From the NCBI GenBank assembly GCA_047638815.1, contig JBLIMR010000005.1:8910-72909 (forward strand): 64,000 nucleotides of DNA, written 5' to 3'. Below, piece after piece: positions 15,899 to 24,391 of this stretch. This DNA comes from JAJRRH01 sp047638815. GTDB lineage: Bacteria > Bacteroidota > Bacteroidia > Flavobacteriales_D > JABDKJ01. How positions within the stretch are numbered: position 1 is the stretch's first letter; each line of letters begins with the position of its first letter. The translations under genes were made by a program, and so were the position numbers. The notes beneath the pieces are model-generated. The model saw only the letters and a list, made by a program, of their open reading frames with translations. It had not been told where the DNA came from and did no database searches.

Positions 15899-18238
15899 TT
15901 AAAATTTAAGATTTACCCCAAGAAGGAAATTTGTTCCAGCTTGAGGATAGTATCCAACATATCCTGGACCCCAATATCCATTCGACTCATATTCCTCATC
16001 GAGGATATTATTAATCAATAGTGAGAGGCCGATAGTTTTAAAAGTATTCTTTGGCTTTATTTCATATTTAAAAAGTAAATCGTTGACGAAATAACTTTCG
16101 AGTAGAGATAAGGGAGCTTCGACATTACCCATATACTGTTCACTTACAAATTTTGTCAGCAAATCAATATGAAATCCTTTGGAGCTTTGATATGAAACTC
16201 TATTACCACAAACCAATTCAGGGGAAAAACTTATTTTAGTATCCCCTAAATTTTCTACTACATTTTCACCATCCACATCAGTTTCAATGTTATAATCTTT
16301 GTTCTCATTGCTACTAAATGTTACATTAGGCATAACCCTGAATCTATTGCTTATACGCAGATCCGCATCAAGCTCTAAGCCCATTCTAGTGCTCTTACCA
16401 ACGTTGGTACGAATGGGAGCGAAATCCTCATCCAATTCTCCTGTCAACACCAGCTGATTGTTGTAATTCATTACATATATATTGGCATTCATTTTAGAGT
16501 TTCCAAACACTCCTTTGTATCCCAATTCAAGATCTCCCAACTGTTCGGGCTCCGGGTTACCATTTTCATAATCGCTTCTACTTGGCTCCCTGTTCGCAAT
16601 GGCATACGACACATAAAACAGATCATTATTCAACTTATATGAAAGACCAACCTTAGGGTTGAAGAAGTCAAATGAATCATCGACTTCTTTGGCAGAAACT
16701 CCATCTGCATTATACGTTACCGTTCTATATTGAAGGTCTGCAAATAATTGCATCTGAGAATTTAAATTATAGGTGTTTTTCAGGAACACATTCAACTCAT
16801 CCTTATTTCCAAAATTATCGTAGTACCTAGTTCTTGGAATACCATTGGAAGCAAACTTTGCCCAGATGACTTCTCCAAAATGATCTCCACGATATTGATT
16901 GTAAGAAATCCCCAATGTAGACTCTAACTTTTCCTCGGTATAAGTCAAAGATGATATCGCTCCGTAAAAGTCATTATCTAGCCATTTTCTCCTTACCAGA
17001 TCTGTTGTTTGAATTGTATCGTTACTAGAGATAATATCTTGCAAATCATAATCCGCTAACGGCTCATCTTCCTTGAATTGCTCATAGTATCCTCTACCCC
17101 AAGTGTAGTGACCCGTCAAATTAAAATTCAACTTATCATTCAACTTTTGACTTAAGATTAACTGATAATGATCTTGGCTATAATTGTCTACTTGATTGTC
17201 ATAAAAACGTTCAGTTCCATCCTCATCATAATATACTCCTGCCCAGTTGAACGTACGATCACTTTCTATGGTAAACTGATCGATTCCATCCCAAGATTGA
17301 TAAGTTTCCTCAACTCCTCCAAAGGCTAAAGCTTTGATCAAAGTTTTGCCACTCATGTAAGAAAGTTGAGTGAAGTATGCACTTAAATCTGCACTTGCTC
17401 TGTCTACATATCCATCAGATTTTATTCTTGATAGTCGACCGATAAAATTGAATTTTTCATTGAGCAAACCGGTGTCAAAATTTACACTTGATTTTCTCGT
17501 GTTGAATGACCCAAAGGAAGAATTAATTTCCAAGCCTCCAGTTTTAGAAACACCGTCAGTAACCAAACTAAGGTTGGCACCAAAAGCACCAGAACCATTT
17601 GTTGAAGAACCTACTCCTCTGACCAACTGAATGCTTTCAACTGAAGATGCAAAATCCGGTAGATCCACCCAAAACGTACCCTGACTTTCCGAATCATTGT
17701 AAGGTACACCATTGATTGTAACATTGACCCTTGTCGCATCGCTTCCACGAACTCTCATCCCAGTATAGCCAATACCTGTACCAGCATCCGAGGTGGTGAC
17801 AACTGATGGCAAATAGTTTAGAAGAATTGGCAAATCTTGTCCCAGATTTCTTTCAGCAATTTCTTCTTTACTAACCTCTGAATATGACATTGGACTTAGC
17901 TCACTTTCTCTCAGTCCTCTAACAACAACCTCATCCATGATTGACGATATGGTAATCATGACTACATCAAGATTAGTGTCTTTTTTAATGTTCAATTTAT
18001 AAATTTGAATTTCAAAAAGCTCGTTCCTAAATTCAATTCTTCTTAATCCCTCTTCAACGGTGATCGAGTAATTTCCATCTGAATCTGGATAATAAACTGT
18101 AGTTCCTTCGTCAATTTTTATCGATGTCTCGTGAATTGGCAAATCTTCCGAAGATTCTATTTTACCCGAAATTGAAAACTGTGCATGAACATCAATTGAT
18201 GAAAACATCAAGAAGATTATCGTAAAATATTTAAGCAT
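15899..18238 (-). CDS. TPP-riboswitch-controlled TonB-dependent receptor (thiamin uptake candidate)
   Basis: 779 aa. Signal peptide ending at VHAQ (about 20), a short carboxypeptidase-like beta domain (about 22-95), a plug with MRVRGSDATRVNVTINGVPYND and FGANLSLVT, and a barrel ending GVNLKF. The plug and barrel belong to the TonB-dependent receptor superfamily. A TPP riboswitch in its leader strongly suggests import of thiamin or a thiamin precursor or phosphate. Bacteroidota thiamin receptors are often followed by pnuT and a thiamin pyrophosphokinase gene, but here the gene is alone; GGGP synthase converges downstream. Confidence 0.9.
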   Translation of the reverse strand: MLKYFTIIFLMFSSIDVHAQFSISGKIESSEDLPIHETSIKIDEGTTVYYPDSDGNYSITVEEGLRRIEFRNELFEIQIYKLNIKKDTNLDVVMITISSIMDEVVVRGLRESELSPMSYSEVSKEEIAERNLGQDLPILLNYLPSVVTTSDAGTGIGYTGMRVRGSDATRVNVTINGVPYNDSESQGTFWVDLPDFASSVESIQLVRGVGSSTNGSGAFGANLSLVTDGVSKTGGLEINSSFGSFNTRKSSVNFDTGLLNEKFNFIGRLSRIKSDGYVDRASADLSAYFTQLSYMSGKTLIKALAFGGVEETYQSWDGIDQFTIESDRTFNWAGVYYDEDGTERFYDNQVDNYSQDHYQLILSQKLNDKLNFNLTGHYTWGRGYYEQFKEDEPLADYDLQDIISSNDTIQTTDLVRRKWLDNDFYGAISSLTYTEEKLESTLGISYNQYRGDHFGEVIWAKFASNGIPRTRYYDNFGNKDELNVFLKNTYNLNSQMQLFADLQYRTVTYNADGVSAKEVDDSFDFFNPKVGLSYKLNNDLFYVSYAIANREPSRSDYENGNPEPEQLGDLELGYKGVFGNSKMNANIYVMNYNNQLVLTGELDEDFAPIRTNVGKSTRMGLELDADLRISNRFRVMPNVTFSSNENKDYNIETDVDGENVVENLGDTKISFSPELVCGNRVSYQSSKGFHIDLLTKFVSEQYMGNVEAPLSLLESYFVNDLLFKYEIKPKNTFKTIGLSLLINNILDEEYESNGYWGPGYVGYYPQAGTNFLLGVNLKF

Positions 18239-18261
18239 AACAAAAGTTTAGCGGGGCGCGC

Positions 18262-18345
18262 TACAAATCTCCCTTTCAAGCATTATCTCGACAGGTTCAA
18301 TGGGTTTGATCTCAGCCCTTATATTTAAGGCACCCCTAATTATTC
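18262..18345 (-). promoter_or_regulatory. TPP riboswitch (THI element)
   Basis: Read on the minus strand, all conserved TPP-aptamer blocks occur in order: GGGGTGCC (18336-18329), GGCTGAGA (18317-18310), ACCC then GAACCTG (18298-18292), GATAATG (18287-18281) and AAAGGGA (18276-18270). The receptor ATG is about 32 nt beyond the last block, without an obvious T-tract terminator, so control is probably at translation initiation. TPP binding is expected to lower receptor synthesis. Confidence 0.92.
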
Positions 18346-18350
18346 AATGG

Positions 18351-18358
18351 CAAAGATA
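18351..18358 (-). promoter_or_regulatory. -7 box of the riboswitch transcript
   Basis: Minus-strand TATCTTTG is a perfect TAnnTTTG. It would start RNA just before the first aptamer stem, which is where a riboswitch promoter should be. No clear TTG at -33. Confidence 0.5.
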
Positions 18359-18445
18359 TATCATTATTACAGAAATTAGAGATCTACGAAAACTAAATGT
18401 CACAAACTACTCACATTCCGCTTGATAAATTGTAAAAAACTATTT

Positions 18446-19402
18446 CTAAGAATTGGCCAATCGTCTTTCAGCCAATTTCATATCACGATTCAATTGTAGC
18501 TTCAAGTCATCTAAAGAATTAAATTTTATCTCATCTCGTAACTTAGAGTTAATCTCAATTATTACTTTTTCTCCATAAATCTGTTTGTCAAAATTGAACA
18601 GATTTACTTCTATGGATTTCTTAGAAACCGAATCATTAACAGTAGGTTTAAATCCTACATTTAGCATACCTTGATACCACAGACCCTTAACCTGGGCCCT
18701 TACAGCAAAGACTCCGGTGTCTGGAATTATTTTGTCAGGAGACACCAAAAGATTGGCAGTAGGAAACCCCAACTCTCTACCTCTTTGATCACCAGAGACG
18801 ACAGTCCCAGAAAATGTAAATTCATGCCCCAGATATTTCCTTGCAGTTGGTATATCGCCTGCTTTTATTGCATGCCTTATTTTAGTTGAGCTGACATTAA
18901 TATCTTCAATGGTTTTTACTGAAATTTCCTCAACATTATAGTCGTAAAGGCTAGATAAATCTTTAATTAGCTTGAAGTCACCTTCTCTATTCTTACCATA
19001 GTGATGGTCATAACCAACAACAACATAATTTGCATTGATAGCATTCACCAATATATCCCTTATGTATAGTTTGGGTTGCATTTTAGCGAAATCTTCGGTG
19101 AAAGGGTGTATTATAAGATGTTCCAATCCTGCCGCTTCGAGTAAAGCGATTTTTTCATCCAGAATCGTAAGAAGTTCCATGGACCGAAAAGGTGATAGAA
19201 CTTGTCTTGGATGAGGAGAAAATGTAAGTAAGACAGAGGATCCTCCAATATCTTTGGCGATTTCATTGATACGATCGATAATTTTTTGATGTCCAATATG
19301 AACACCATCAAAAGTACCGATGGTTAATACCGGTTTTTCAATTTCACCAAACTCTGCTAATCCTTGATAAATTTTCAAATTTAGATCTGATTTTTGATGC
19401 AA
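18446..19402 (-). CDS. ribF: Bifunctional riboflavin kinase/FAD synthetase RibF
   Basis: 318 aa. The N-terminal nucleotidyltransferase domain has TIGTFDGVHIGHQKII (about 27-42) and VVGYDHHYGKNREGDF. The C-terminal flavokinase domain starts near residue 195 with SGDQRGRELGFPTANL and contains NVGFKPTV. It phosphorylates riboflavin to FMN and adenylylates FMN to FAD. It stands alone on the minus strand between the TPP leader and the tRNA-Leu terminator; no flavin riboswitch was seen in front of it. Confidence 0.96.
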   Translation of the reverse strand: MHQKSDLNLKIYQGLAEFGEIEKPVLTIGTFDGVHIGHQKIIDRINEIAKDIGGSSVLLTFSPHPRQVLSPFRSMELLTILDEKIALLEAAGLEHLIIHPFTEDFAKMQPKLYIRDILVNAINANYVVVGYDHHYGKNREGDFKLIKDLSSLYDYNVEEISVKTIEDINVSSTKIRHAIKAGDIPTARKYLGHEFTFSGTVVSGDQRGRELGFPTANLLVSPDKIIPDTGVFAVRAQVKGLWYQGMLNVGFKPTVNDSVSKKSIEVNLFNFDKQIYGEKVIIEINSKLRDEIKFNSLDDLKLQLNRDMKLAERRLANS

Positions 19403-19465
19403 AACTAGTGATTATAAAGCGTGAACTATAATATTGGCGACAAACAATGCCTGATAATTGCTTAC

Positions 19466-19495
19466 AAAAAAGGTGAAGCAGTGCTTCACCTTTTT
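19466..19495 (-). terminator. Rho-independent terminator after tRNA-Leu
   Basis: Minus-strand hairpin with AAGGTGAAGC and GCTTCACCTT arms, a very short loop and a following T run. It lies directly after the tRNA-Leu 3' end. Confidence 0.8.
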
Positions 19496-19498
19496 CAG

Positions 19499-19582
19499 TA
19501 CCCGGGGCGGGACTTGAACCCGCACGTCCCAAAGGACACAGGATTTTAAGTCCTGCGTGTCTACCAATTCCACCACCCGGGC
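19499..19582 (-). tRNA. tRNA-Leu (anticodon TAA)
   Basis: 84-nt cloverleaf read on the minus strand. The acceptor arms GCCCGGG and CCCGGGT pair over seven positions (first pair G-U), discriminator A. D-loop TGGTAGAC, anticodon stem-loop CAGGACTTAAAATCCTG with TAA, a long variable arm (class II), and T-loop GGTTCAAGTCC. The 3' CCA is not encoded; the genomic sequence continues CTG. Confidence 0.95.
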
Positions 19583-19592
19583 AGACCATAAG

Positions 19593-19614
19593 AAAAAAGG
19601 CGTAAACCGCCTTT
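19593..19614 (-). terminator. Terminator-like hairpin between tRNA-Gly and tRNA-Leu
   Basis: AAAGGCG (19596-19602) and CGCCTTT (19608-19614) form a 7-bp stem with a 5-nt loop, followed by Ts on the minus strand. It sits in the 38-nt spacer between two tRNAs of the same direction, so tRNA-Leu depends on read-through or its own promoter. Confidence 0.6.
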
Positions 19615-19620
19615 AATCAT

Positions 19621-19696
<76 letters not shown>

Positions 19697-19717
19697 TTGT
19701 CCCCTAAAAAGGGATGG

Positions 19718-19748
19718 CAAATGTATATAATTTTTTAGTTTCTCAAAA
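19718..19748 (-). promoter_or_regulatory. Promoter of tRNA-Gly
   Basis: Minus-strand TTTTG, an 18-nt spacer and a perfect TACATTTG. The predicted RNA start is around 19711, about 15 nt before the mature tRNA-Gly. This is one of the best consensus promoters in the window. Confidence 0.65.
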
Positions 19749-19755
19749 CTAAATT

Positions 19756-21003
19756 TCAATCATTTAAATTTAGGGCCAATTTCTGCATAATAGCGCGGCT
19801 TGCGCCACTATTGTCCCTACAATAGTTCCCTGCCTTAATACCAGATTTTGCCCTAAGCTCATCATCATTGAGTAAAGACAGTAATGTTTTGTTGAATTCC
19901 GATGGATTTCTCACCTCATATGCCGCACCTTCTTTAATTAGTTCGACCGCCTCCCTGAAATTATGATATTTGGGTCCAAAAACAACCGGCTTTCCCCATA
20001 CTGCAGCCTCAAGAGTATTGTGAATACCAGCGTTATATCCACCGCCTATTACAGAGATATCCGCATAAAAATAAATTTTCGATAAAAGGCCAATGCTGTC
20101 TACTATCAATAGCTGCAACTCAGAAACGTCAGACGAACCAATGTCACTTAATTTGCCACTGACTAATGGGCTATTTTCAACTAAAGAATCAATTCTACTA
20201 TGGTCAATCTCATGTGGCGCAATAATGTACTTAACGTCAATATCTAAATTTGCTTTGATGAAATTCAAGAGTAATTCTTCCTCCTTTGGCCAGGAACTAC
20301 CTACAACAATCAATTTAGAATTGCTTTTAAAAAGCTGAATGTCCGCAAGAGGCATGAATTTATCTTTTAGTGCCAAAACTCTATCAAATCTGGTGTCTCC
20401 AGCTGTGATCACCTTATCATATCCAATTCCACGCAGCAATGAAGCCGAGCTGTCATTTTGAACAAAAATCTCCTCAAAACCGTTCAATCCCTTTCGGAAT
20501 ATGGCCCCATAGTTTTTGAAAAACACCTGTGACTCCCTGAATATTCCACTGACCAAATAGTGGGCAATATCCTTTTCTCGAAGGACGGAGAGATGATTCA
20601 GCCAAAACTCGTACTTTACAATTATGGCCATTTCTGGCTTGAGTATCGATATGAAATTCAAGGCATTAGCTCTAGTGTCCAGTGGCAGATAGCAGATATA
20701 ATCAGCTTTATCGTAGTTTTTACGGATTTCAAAACCACTGGGAGAAAAAAAAGTGAGAACAATACTATAACCCTTGTGATTGGCCTTAATATCCTCAATA
20801 ATCGGTCTACCTTGTTCAAATTCACCAAGTGAAGCTGCATGCACCCATACTATAGGCTTCACATTATTCGCAACAAAATTCTCTAGCTCATCCTTCCACC
20901 CTTTTCTACCTTCGATCCAAAGTTTGGCTTTAGGATTGAATAGGGAGGCTATTCCAATTACAAATCTATAGAAGATAATAGCAATATTATAGATGACACT
21001 CAT
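19756..21003 (-). CDS. waaA: 3-deoxy-D-manno-octulosonic acid (Kdo) transferase
   Basis: 415 aa GT30-type glycosyltransferase. An N-terminal membrane anchor (about 5-22) is followed by WVHAASLGEFEQGRPII, the family signature with the catalytic Glu, then PEMAIIVKYEFWLNHL. The C-terminal half has GGGYNAGIHNTLEAAVWGKPVVFGP, the nucleotide-sugar site. It adds Kdo to lipid A precursor at the inner membrane. It starts 7 nt after the stop of the outer-membrane protein gene at 21011, so both probably share the promoter near 21800. It complements the lpx genes at 54-59 kb. Confidence 0.95.
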   Translation of the reverse strand: MSVIYNIAIIFYRFVIGIASLFNPKAKLWIEGRKGWKDELENFVANNVKPIVWVHAASLGEFEQGRPIIEDIKANHKGYSIVLTFFSPSGFEIRKNYDKADYICYLPLDTRANALNFISILKPEMAIIVKYEFWLNHLSVLREKDIAHYLVSGIFRESQVFFKNYGAIFRKGLNGFEEIFVQNDSSASLLRGIGYDKVITAGDTRFDRVLALKDKFMPLADIQLFKSNSKLIVVGSSWPKEEELLLNFIKANLDIDVKYIIAPHEIDHSRIDSLVENSPLVSGKLSDIGSSDVSELQLLIVDSIGLLSKIYFYADISVIGGGYNAGIHNTLEAAVWGKPVVFGPKYHNFREAVELIKEGAAYEVRNPSEFNKTLLSLLNDDELRAKSGIKAGNYCRDNSGASRAIMQKLALNLND

Positions 21004-21010
21004 ATGAGGG

Positions 21011-21775
21011 CTAGTTGTAGTATATTGCGTTTGGCGCAGGTTTGAAAATCAAAATAGACCAACTGGCCTTCAATCCAATTAAGAGGTCCACTCGCTTTTG
21101 ATCATCTTTTTTCCCTAGATCAAAATTAAAATCTCTTCTACTTTGTGTGAATCCCTCAATAACCTCAAAGCCTACAGTGAAGTTGATCCTTTTATTGTTA
21201 GATAAATGTCTGTATCCAACAAATTGCTGAAGCATCAAACCATTTGTTAATCTATCATATCCTTTCCTGAAATCTCCCTCCAAAACATTGACCTCATTCT
21301 TCCTTGTTTCAAGCAAAATCTTATGTTGTAGTAATCCAACTCCAAGTTTTAAGTGAAGTCCTGAATTAGGATTAGGCCCAATTATTGGAAGTGTTTTAGC
21401 CATAGCTGCATTTATAAGAAATCCTCTCTGAAGCAACAATAGGTCTACGAATGCACCCTCATCATCGAGGATCTCCCCTGATGAAGTTCTAATATCTATC
21501 GCAACAGGTATTTTCACCTTTTGACCAAAAATGAAACCACCTTCCAAACTATATGTCCAATTATTTTGATTTTTATATTCATAAGCGCCTCCTATGGAGC
21601 TACTATTACCAAAGCGATCTGCCAAATCACCACCAGGAATCTGAAATCCAGCATTTACTGACACTATGCCCATACTGATTATAGAATCTTTAATGCTTGA
21701 CTGGGCGTTGACCGTTAATACAACAAACAATGCGATGAATAGAACGATGCTTTTGATGAAAATATTACACTTCAT
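21011..21775 (-). CDS. Putative outer-membrane beta-barrel protein, function unknown
   Basis: 254 aa with a signal peptide ending at VNAQ (about 25). Alternating-hydrophobicity strands (GIVSVNAGFQIPGGDL, WTYSLEGGFIFG, LHLKLGVGLLQHKI, INFTVGFEVIEGF) predict a small outer-membrane barrel. Its stop is 7 nt before waaA and both lie on one strand, so it is likely co-transcribed with the Kdo transferase. That suggests an outer-envelope role, but no specific function can be assigned. Confidence 0.72.
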   Translation of the reverse strand: MKCNIFIKSIVLFIALFVVLTVNAQSSIKDSIISMGIVSVNAGFQIPGGDLADRFGNSSSIGGAYEYKNQNNWTYSLEGGFIFGQKVKIPVAIDIRTSSGEILDDEGAFVDLLLLQRGFLINAAMAKTLPIIGPNPNSGLHLKLGVGLLQHKILLETRKNEVNVLEGDFRKGYDRLTNGLMLQQFVGYRHLSNNKRINFTVGFEVIEGFTQSRRDFNFDLGKKDDQKRVDLLIGLKASWSILIFKPAPNAIYYN

Positions 21776-21794
21776 AAATCAATGATATCTGGGA

Positions 21795-21802
21795 CAAATT
21801 TA
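21795..21802 (-). promoter_or_regulatory. -7 box of the OMP-waaA operon
   Basis: Minus-strand TAAATTTG is a perfect TAnnTTTG, ending 19 nt before the ATG at 21775. The -33 element is not obvious. Confidence 0.45.
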
Positions 21803-21871
21803 CGACAATAATGTACTTTTTCATCGTTGTCAATCAGCAAAATACATCTTAAAATTACGTTCTTACATTTT

Positions 21872-21891
21872 GTTGAAATATTGATTTCAAC
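21872..21891. promoter_or_regulatory. Inverted repeat upstream of the polysaccharide operon (candidate operator)
   Basis: GTTGAAAT, spacer ATTG, ATTTCAAC: perfect 8-bp arms. It lies just upstream of the -33 region of the promoter whose -7 box is at 21917-21924, within the divergent intergenic region. This position suits a dimeric regulator. Confidence 0.5.
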
Positions 21892-21916
21892 TCTTTCCCC
21901 AGACTAGGATTATCCA

Positions 21917-21924
21917 TATATTTG
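21917..21924 (+). promoter_or_regulatory. -7 box of the nucleotide-sugar operon
   Basis: TATATTTG, exact consensus, about 22 nt before the aminotransferase ATG at 21947. The -33 region is poor (no TTG at the right distance), which fits an activator-dependent promoter. Confidence 0.5.
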
Positions 21925-21946
21925 CATTCTTTTTTAAGAGGGTGAT

Positions 21947-23077
21947 ATGAAGAAAATACAAATGGTTGATCTAGGGACACAGTATCAGAGAATTAAGTCT
22001 GATATTGACCGTGCAATAATTGATGTTGTTGAATCAACAGCATACATAAATGGTCCCGAGGTTCAAAAATTCAAGGAAAGCATCGCTACATATGTTGGAG
22101 TTAAGCACGCTATTCCATGTGCAAACGGAACGGACGCCTTACAAATCGCATTAATGGCTTTGGATCTTGAGCCTGGCGATGAAGTCATCACAGTGGACTT
22201 CACATTTGCTGCAACAGCAGAAGTTATTGGTCTTTTGAGACTTACACCTGTTTTGGTGGATGTGAGAATGGATGATTTCAATATCGATCCAGAAAAAATC
22301 AGAGCCGCAATTACCCCAAGAACAAAAGCAATAATCCCGGTTCATCTCTTTGGTCAATGTGCTCCGATGGAAGAGATTATGGCTATTGCCGATGAACATA
22401 ACATTGTGGTCATCGAAGACAATGCACAGGCTATTGGTGCTGAATATACTTTTGCTGATGGCACAACAAAAAAAGCAGGTGCTATTGGTCATATGTCTAC
22501 TACCTCTTTCTTTCCTTCAAAAAATTTGGGTTGTTACGGGGATGGTGGTTGTATTTTCACAAATGATGAAGCATTAGGCACGAGAATCGCAGCAATTGTT
22601 AATCATGGGATGTACAAAAGATATTATCATGATGATATCGGTGTGAATTCGCGACTAGACTCAATTCAAGCAGCCGTGTTAAACATTAAGTTGAAGAGTC
22701 TAGATGATTACAACAAGGCAAGATATCAAGCTGCTCAATATTACAATGAAGCGTTCAGAGATCTGAACGAGATCATTACGCCTGGCTATAGTCCACAATC
22801 AAGCCATGTTCACCATCAATATACGCTAAGAGTAAATGGTATTGACAGAAATGCATTGGTCGAGTACTTAAAAAAGTTTGATATTCCTGCCATGATTTAT
22901 TATCCTGTGGCATTACACAATCAAAAAGCATACAAGAGCGACAAATTCAAAGAAGAAGATTACCCGATAACAAATGAATTGTGTAAAGTGGTTTTCTCAC
23001 TACCGATGCATACAGAATTGGAGCAAGAACAACAGGATTTCATAATAGAAAAAGTAAAAGAATTTATACGAAAATGA
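21947..23077 (+). CDS. DegT/DnrJ/EryC1 aminotransferase, WbpE-like (UDP-3-oxo-GlcNAcA aminotransferase)
   Basis: 376 aa PLP enzyme of the sugar-aminotransferase family. Markers: CANGTDALQIALMAL (cofactor phosphate), IEDNAQAIGAEY (PLP ring), and SFFPSKNLGCYGDGG with the Schiff-base Lys. With the WbpA-, WbpB- and WbpD-like genes in the same operon, it should transaminate UDP-2-acetamido-3-oxo-glucuronic acid. The assignment to this step comes from context plus resemblance. It is the first gene of the operon and overlaps ugd by 4 bp (ATGA). No Shine-Dalgarno beyond GAGGGTG is evident. Confidence 0.85.
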   Translation: MKKIQMVDLGTQYQRIKSDIDRAIIDVVESTAYINGPEVQKFKESIATYVGVKHAIPCANGTDALQIALMALDLEPGDEVITVDFTFAATAEVIGLLRLTPVLVDVRMDDFNIDPEKIRAAITPRTKAIIPVHLFGQCAPMEEIMAIADEHNIVVIEDNAQAIGAEYTFADGTTKKAGAIGHMSTTSFFPSKNLGCYGDGGCIFTNDEALGTRIAAIVNHGMYKRYYHDDIGVNSRLDSIQAAVLNIKLKSLDDYNKARYQAAQYYNEAFRDLNEIITPGYSPQSSHVHHQYTLRVNGIDRNALVEYLKKFDIPAMIYYPVALHNQKAYKSDKFKEEDYPITNELCKVVFSLPMHTELEQEQQDFIIEKVKEFIRK

Positions 23078-24390
23078 AGATAGCAGTAGTAGGTACGGGT
23101 TACGTTGGTTTGGTGACTGGAACATGTTTTGCTGAAACAGGAAATGATGTTATTTGTGTTGACATTGATCAAGACAAAGTGGAATTGATGAAGAATGGAA
23201 TAATTCCAATCTACGAGCCTCATTTGGATACCATTTTCAAAAGAAATATAAATGCAGGAAGATTAATATTTACCACTGATCTAAAGTCTGCTATAGATGT
23301 TTCAGATATAATATTCTTGGCATTACCTACCCCACCTGGCGAGGATGGATCGGCCGATTTATCTTACATTTTAGATGTAGCTGATCAGTTGGGTAAGATG
23401 ATCACAGAGTATAAAGTCATTATTGACAAGAGTACAGTACCTGTAGGCACAGCAGATAAAGTTACAGCCGCAATCAGCAAGAACACTGAAATTGATTTTG
23501 ATGTGGTTTCGAATCCGGAGTTTCTTAGGGAAGGATTTGCTGTCGATGATTTCATGAAACCGGATCGAGTGGTAATAGGAACCGATTCCGATCGGGCGAG
23601 AAAAGTTCTGGAAGATCTTTACAAGCCATTCGTTCGTCAAGGCAATCCTATAATTTTTATGGATGAAAAAAGTGCTGAGTTAACAAAATACGCGGCAAAT
23701 TCATTCCTTGCAACCAAGATTACATTTATGAATGAGATCGCTAATTTCTGTGAAATTGTTGGCGCAGATGTAGATATGGTTCGGAAAGGAATTGGCACTG
23801 ATTCTAGAATAGGAAATAGATTTTTATTTCCTGGCATAGGTTATGGTGGCAGTTGCTTCCCCAAGGATGTTCAGGCATTACAATTGTCAGGAAAACAACA
23901 TGCTTTTAATTTCAGAATTTTAGATTCTGTTTTAAAGACAAATAACCAGCAAAGAGTAATATTGGTTGACAAAATTGAAAGTCACTTTGACTATGATATT
24001 AAAGACAAGACTTTTGCAATTTGGGGGCTATCGTTTAAACCAGACACTGATGATATCAGAGAGGCTCCTGCATTGTACATCATAGATCTTTTACTAGACA
24101 AAGGTGCTGAAATTCAGGCATTTGATCCTGAAGCAATGAACAATGTGAAGAAGAAATATGGTGACAAAATATCACTTTATGAGAATCAATATGATGTATT
24201 AGAAAATGCTGACGCTTTGGTTATCTGTACTGAATGGCAAGTCTTTAGAGCACCTGATTTCGGCAAAATGTCTGATCTCTTAAAAGAAAAGATCATCTTT
24301 GATGGAAGAAATTTATTTGATCTAAAGACTATTGCAGAAAAAAACTTTGCCTATTACAGTATAGGTCGCAAAAACATTATTCAAAACTGA
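23074..24390 (+). CDS. ugd: UDP-glucose 6-dehydrogenase
   Basis: 438 aa NAD-dependent four-electron dehydrogenase. GTGYVGLVTGTCFAETG (Rossmann), LALPTPPGEDGSADL, a KSTVPVGT block, NPEFLREGFAVDDFM, and the catalytic Cys in GIGYGGSCFPKDVQAL are all visible. It oxidises UDP-glucose to UDP-glucuronate, the substrate of the next gene (UDP-xylose synthase, 1 bp away). It overlaps the preceding aminotransferase by 4 bp. Confidence 0.95.
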   Translation: MKIAVVGTGYVGLVTGTCFAETGNDVICVDIDQDKVELMKNGIIPIYEPHLDTIFKRNINAGRLIFTTDLKSAIDVSDIIFLALPTPPGEDGSADLSYILDVADQLGKMITEYKVIIDKSTVPVGTADKVTAAISKNTEIDFDVVSNPEFLREGFAVDDFMKPDRVVIGTDSDRARKVLEDLYKPFVRQGNPIIFMDEKSAELTKYAANSFLATKITFMNEIANFCEIVGADVDMVRKGIGTDSRIGNRFLFPGIGYGGSCFPKDVQALQLSGKQHAFNFRILDSVLKTNNQQRVILVDKIESHFDYDIKDKTFAIWGLSFKPDTDDIREAPALYIIDLLLDKGAEIQAFDPEAMNNVKKKYGDKISLYENQYDVLENADALVICTEWQVFRAPDFGKMSDLLKEKIIFDGRNLFDLKTIAEKNFAYYSIGRKNIIQN

Positions 24391-24391
24391 T

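Noticed and set aside
18240..18262. GC-rich hairpin at the riboswitch 3' side as an intrinsic terminator
   Set aside because: Short, imperfect pairing and no T run before the start codon; translational control is the simpler reading.
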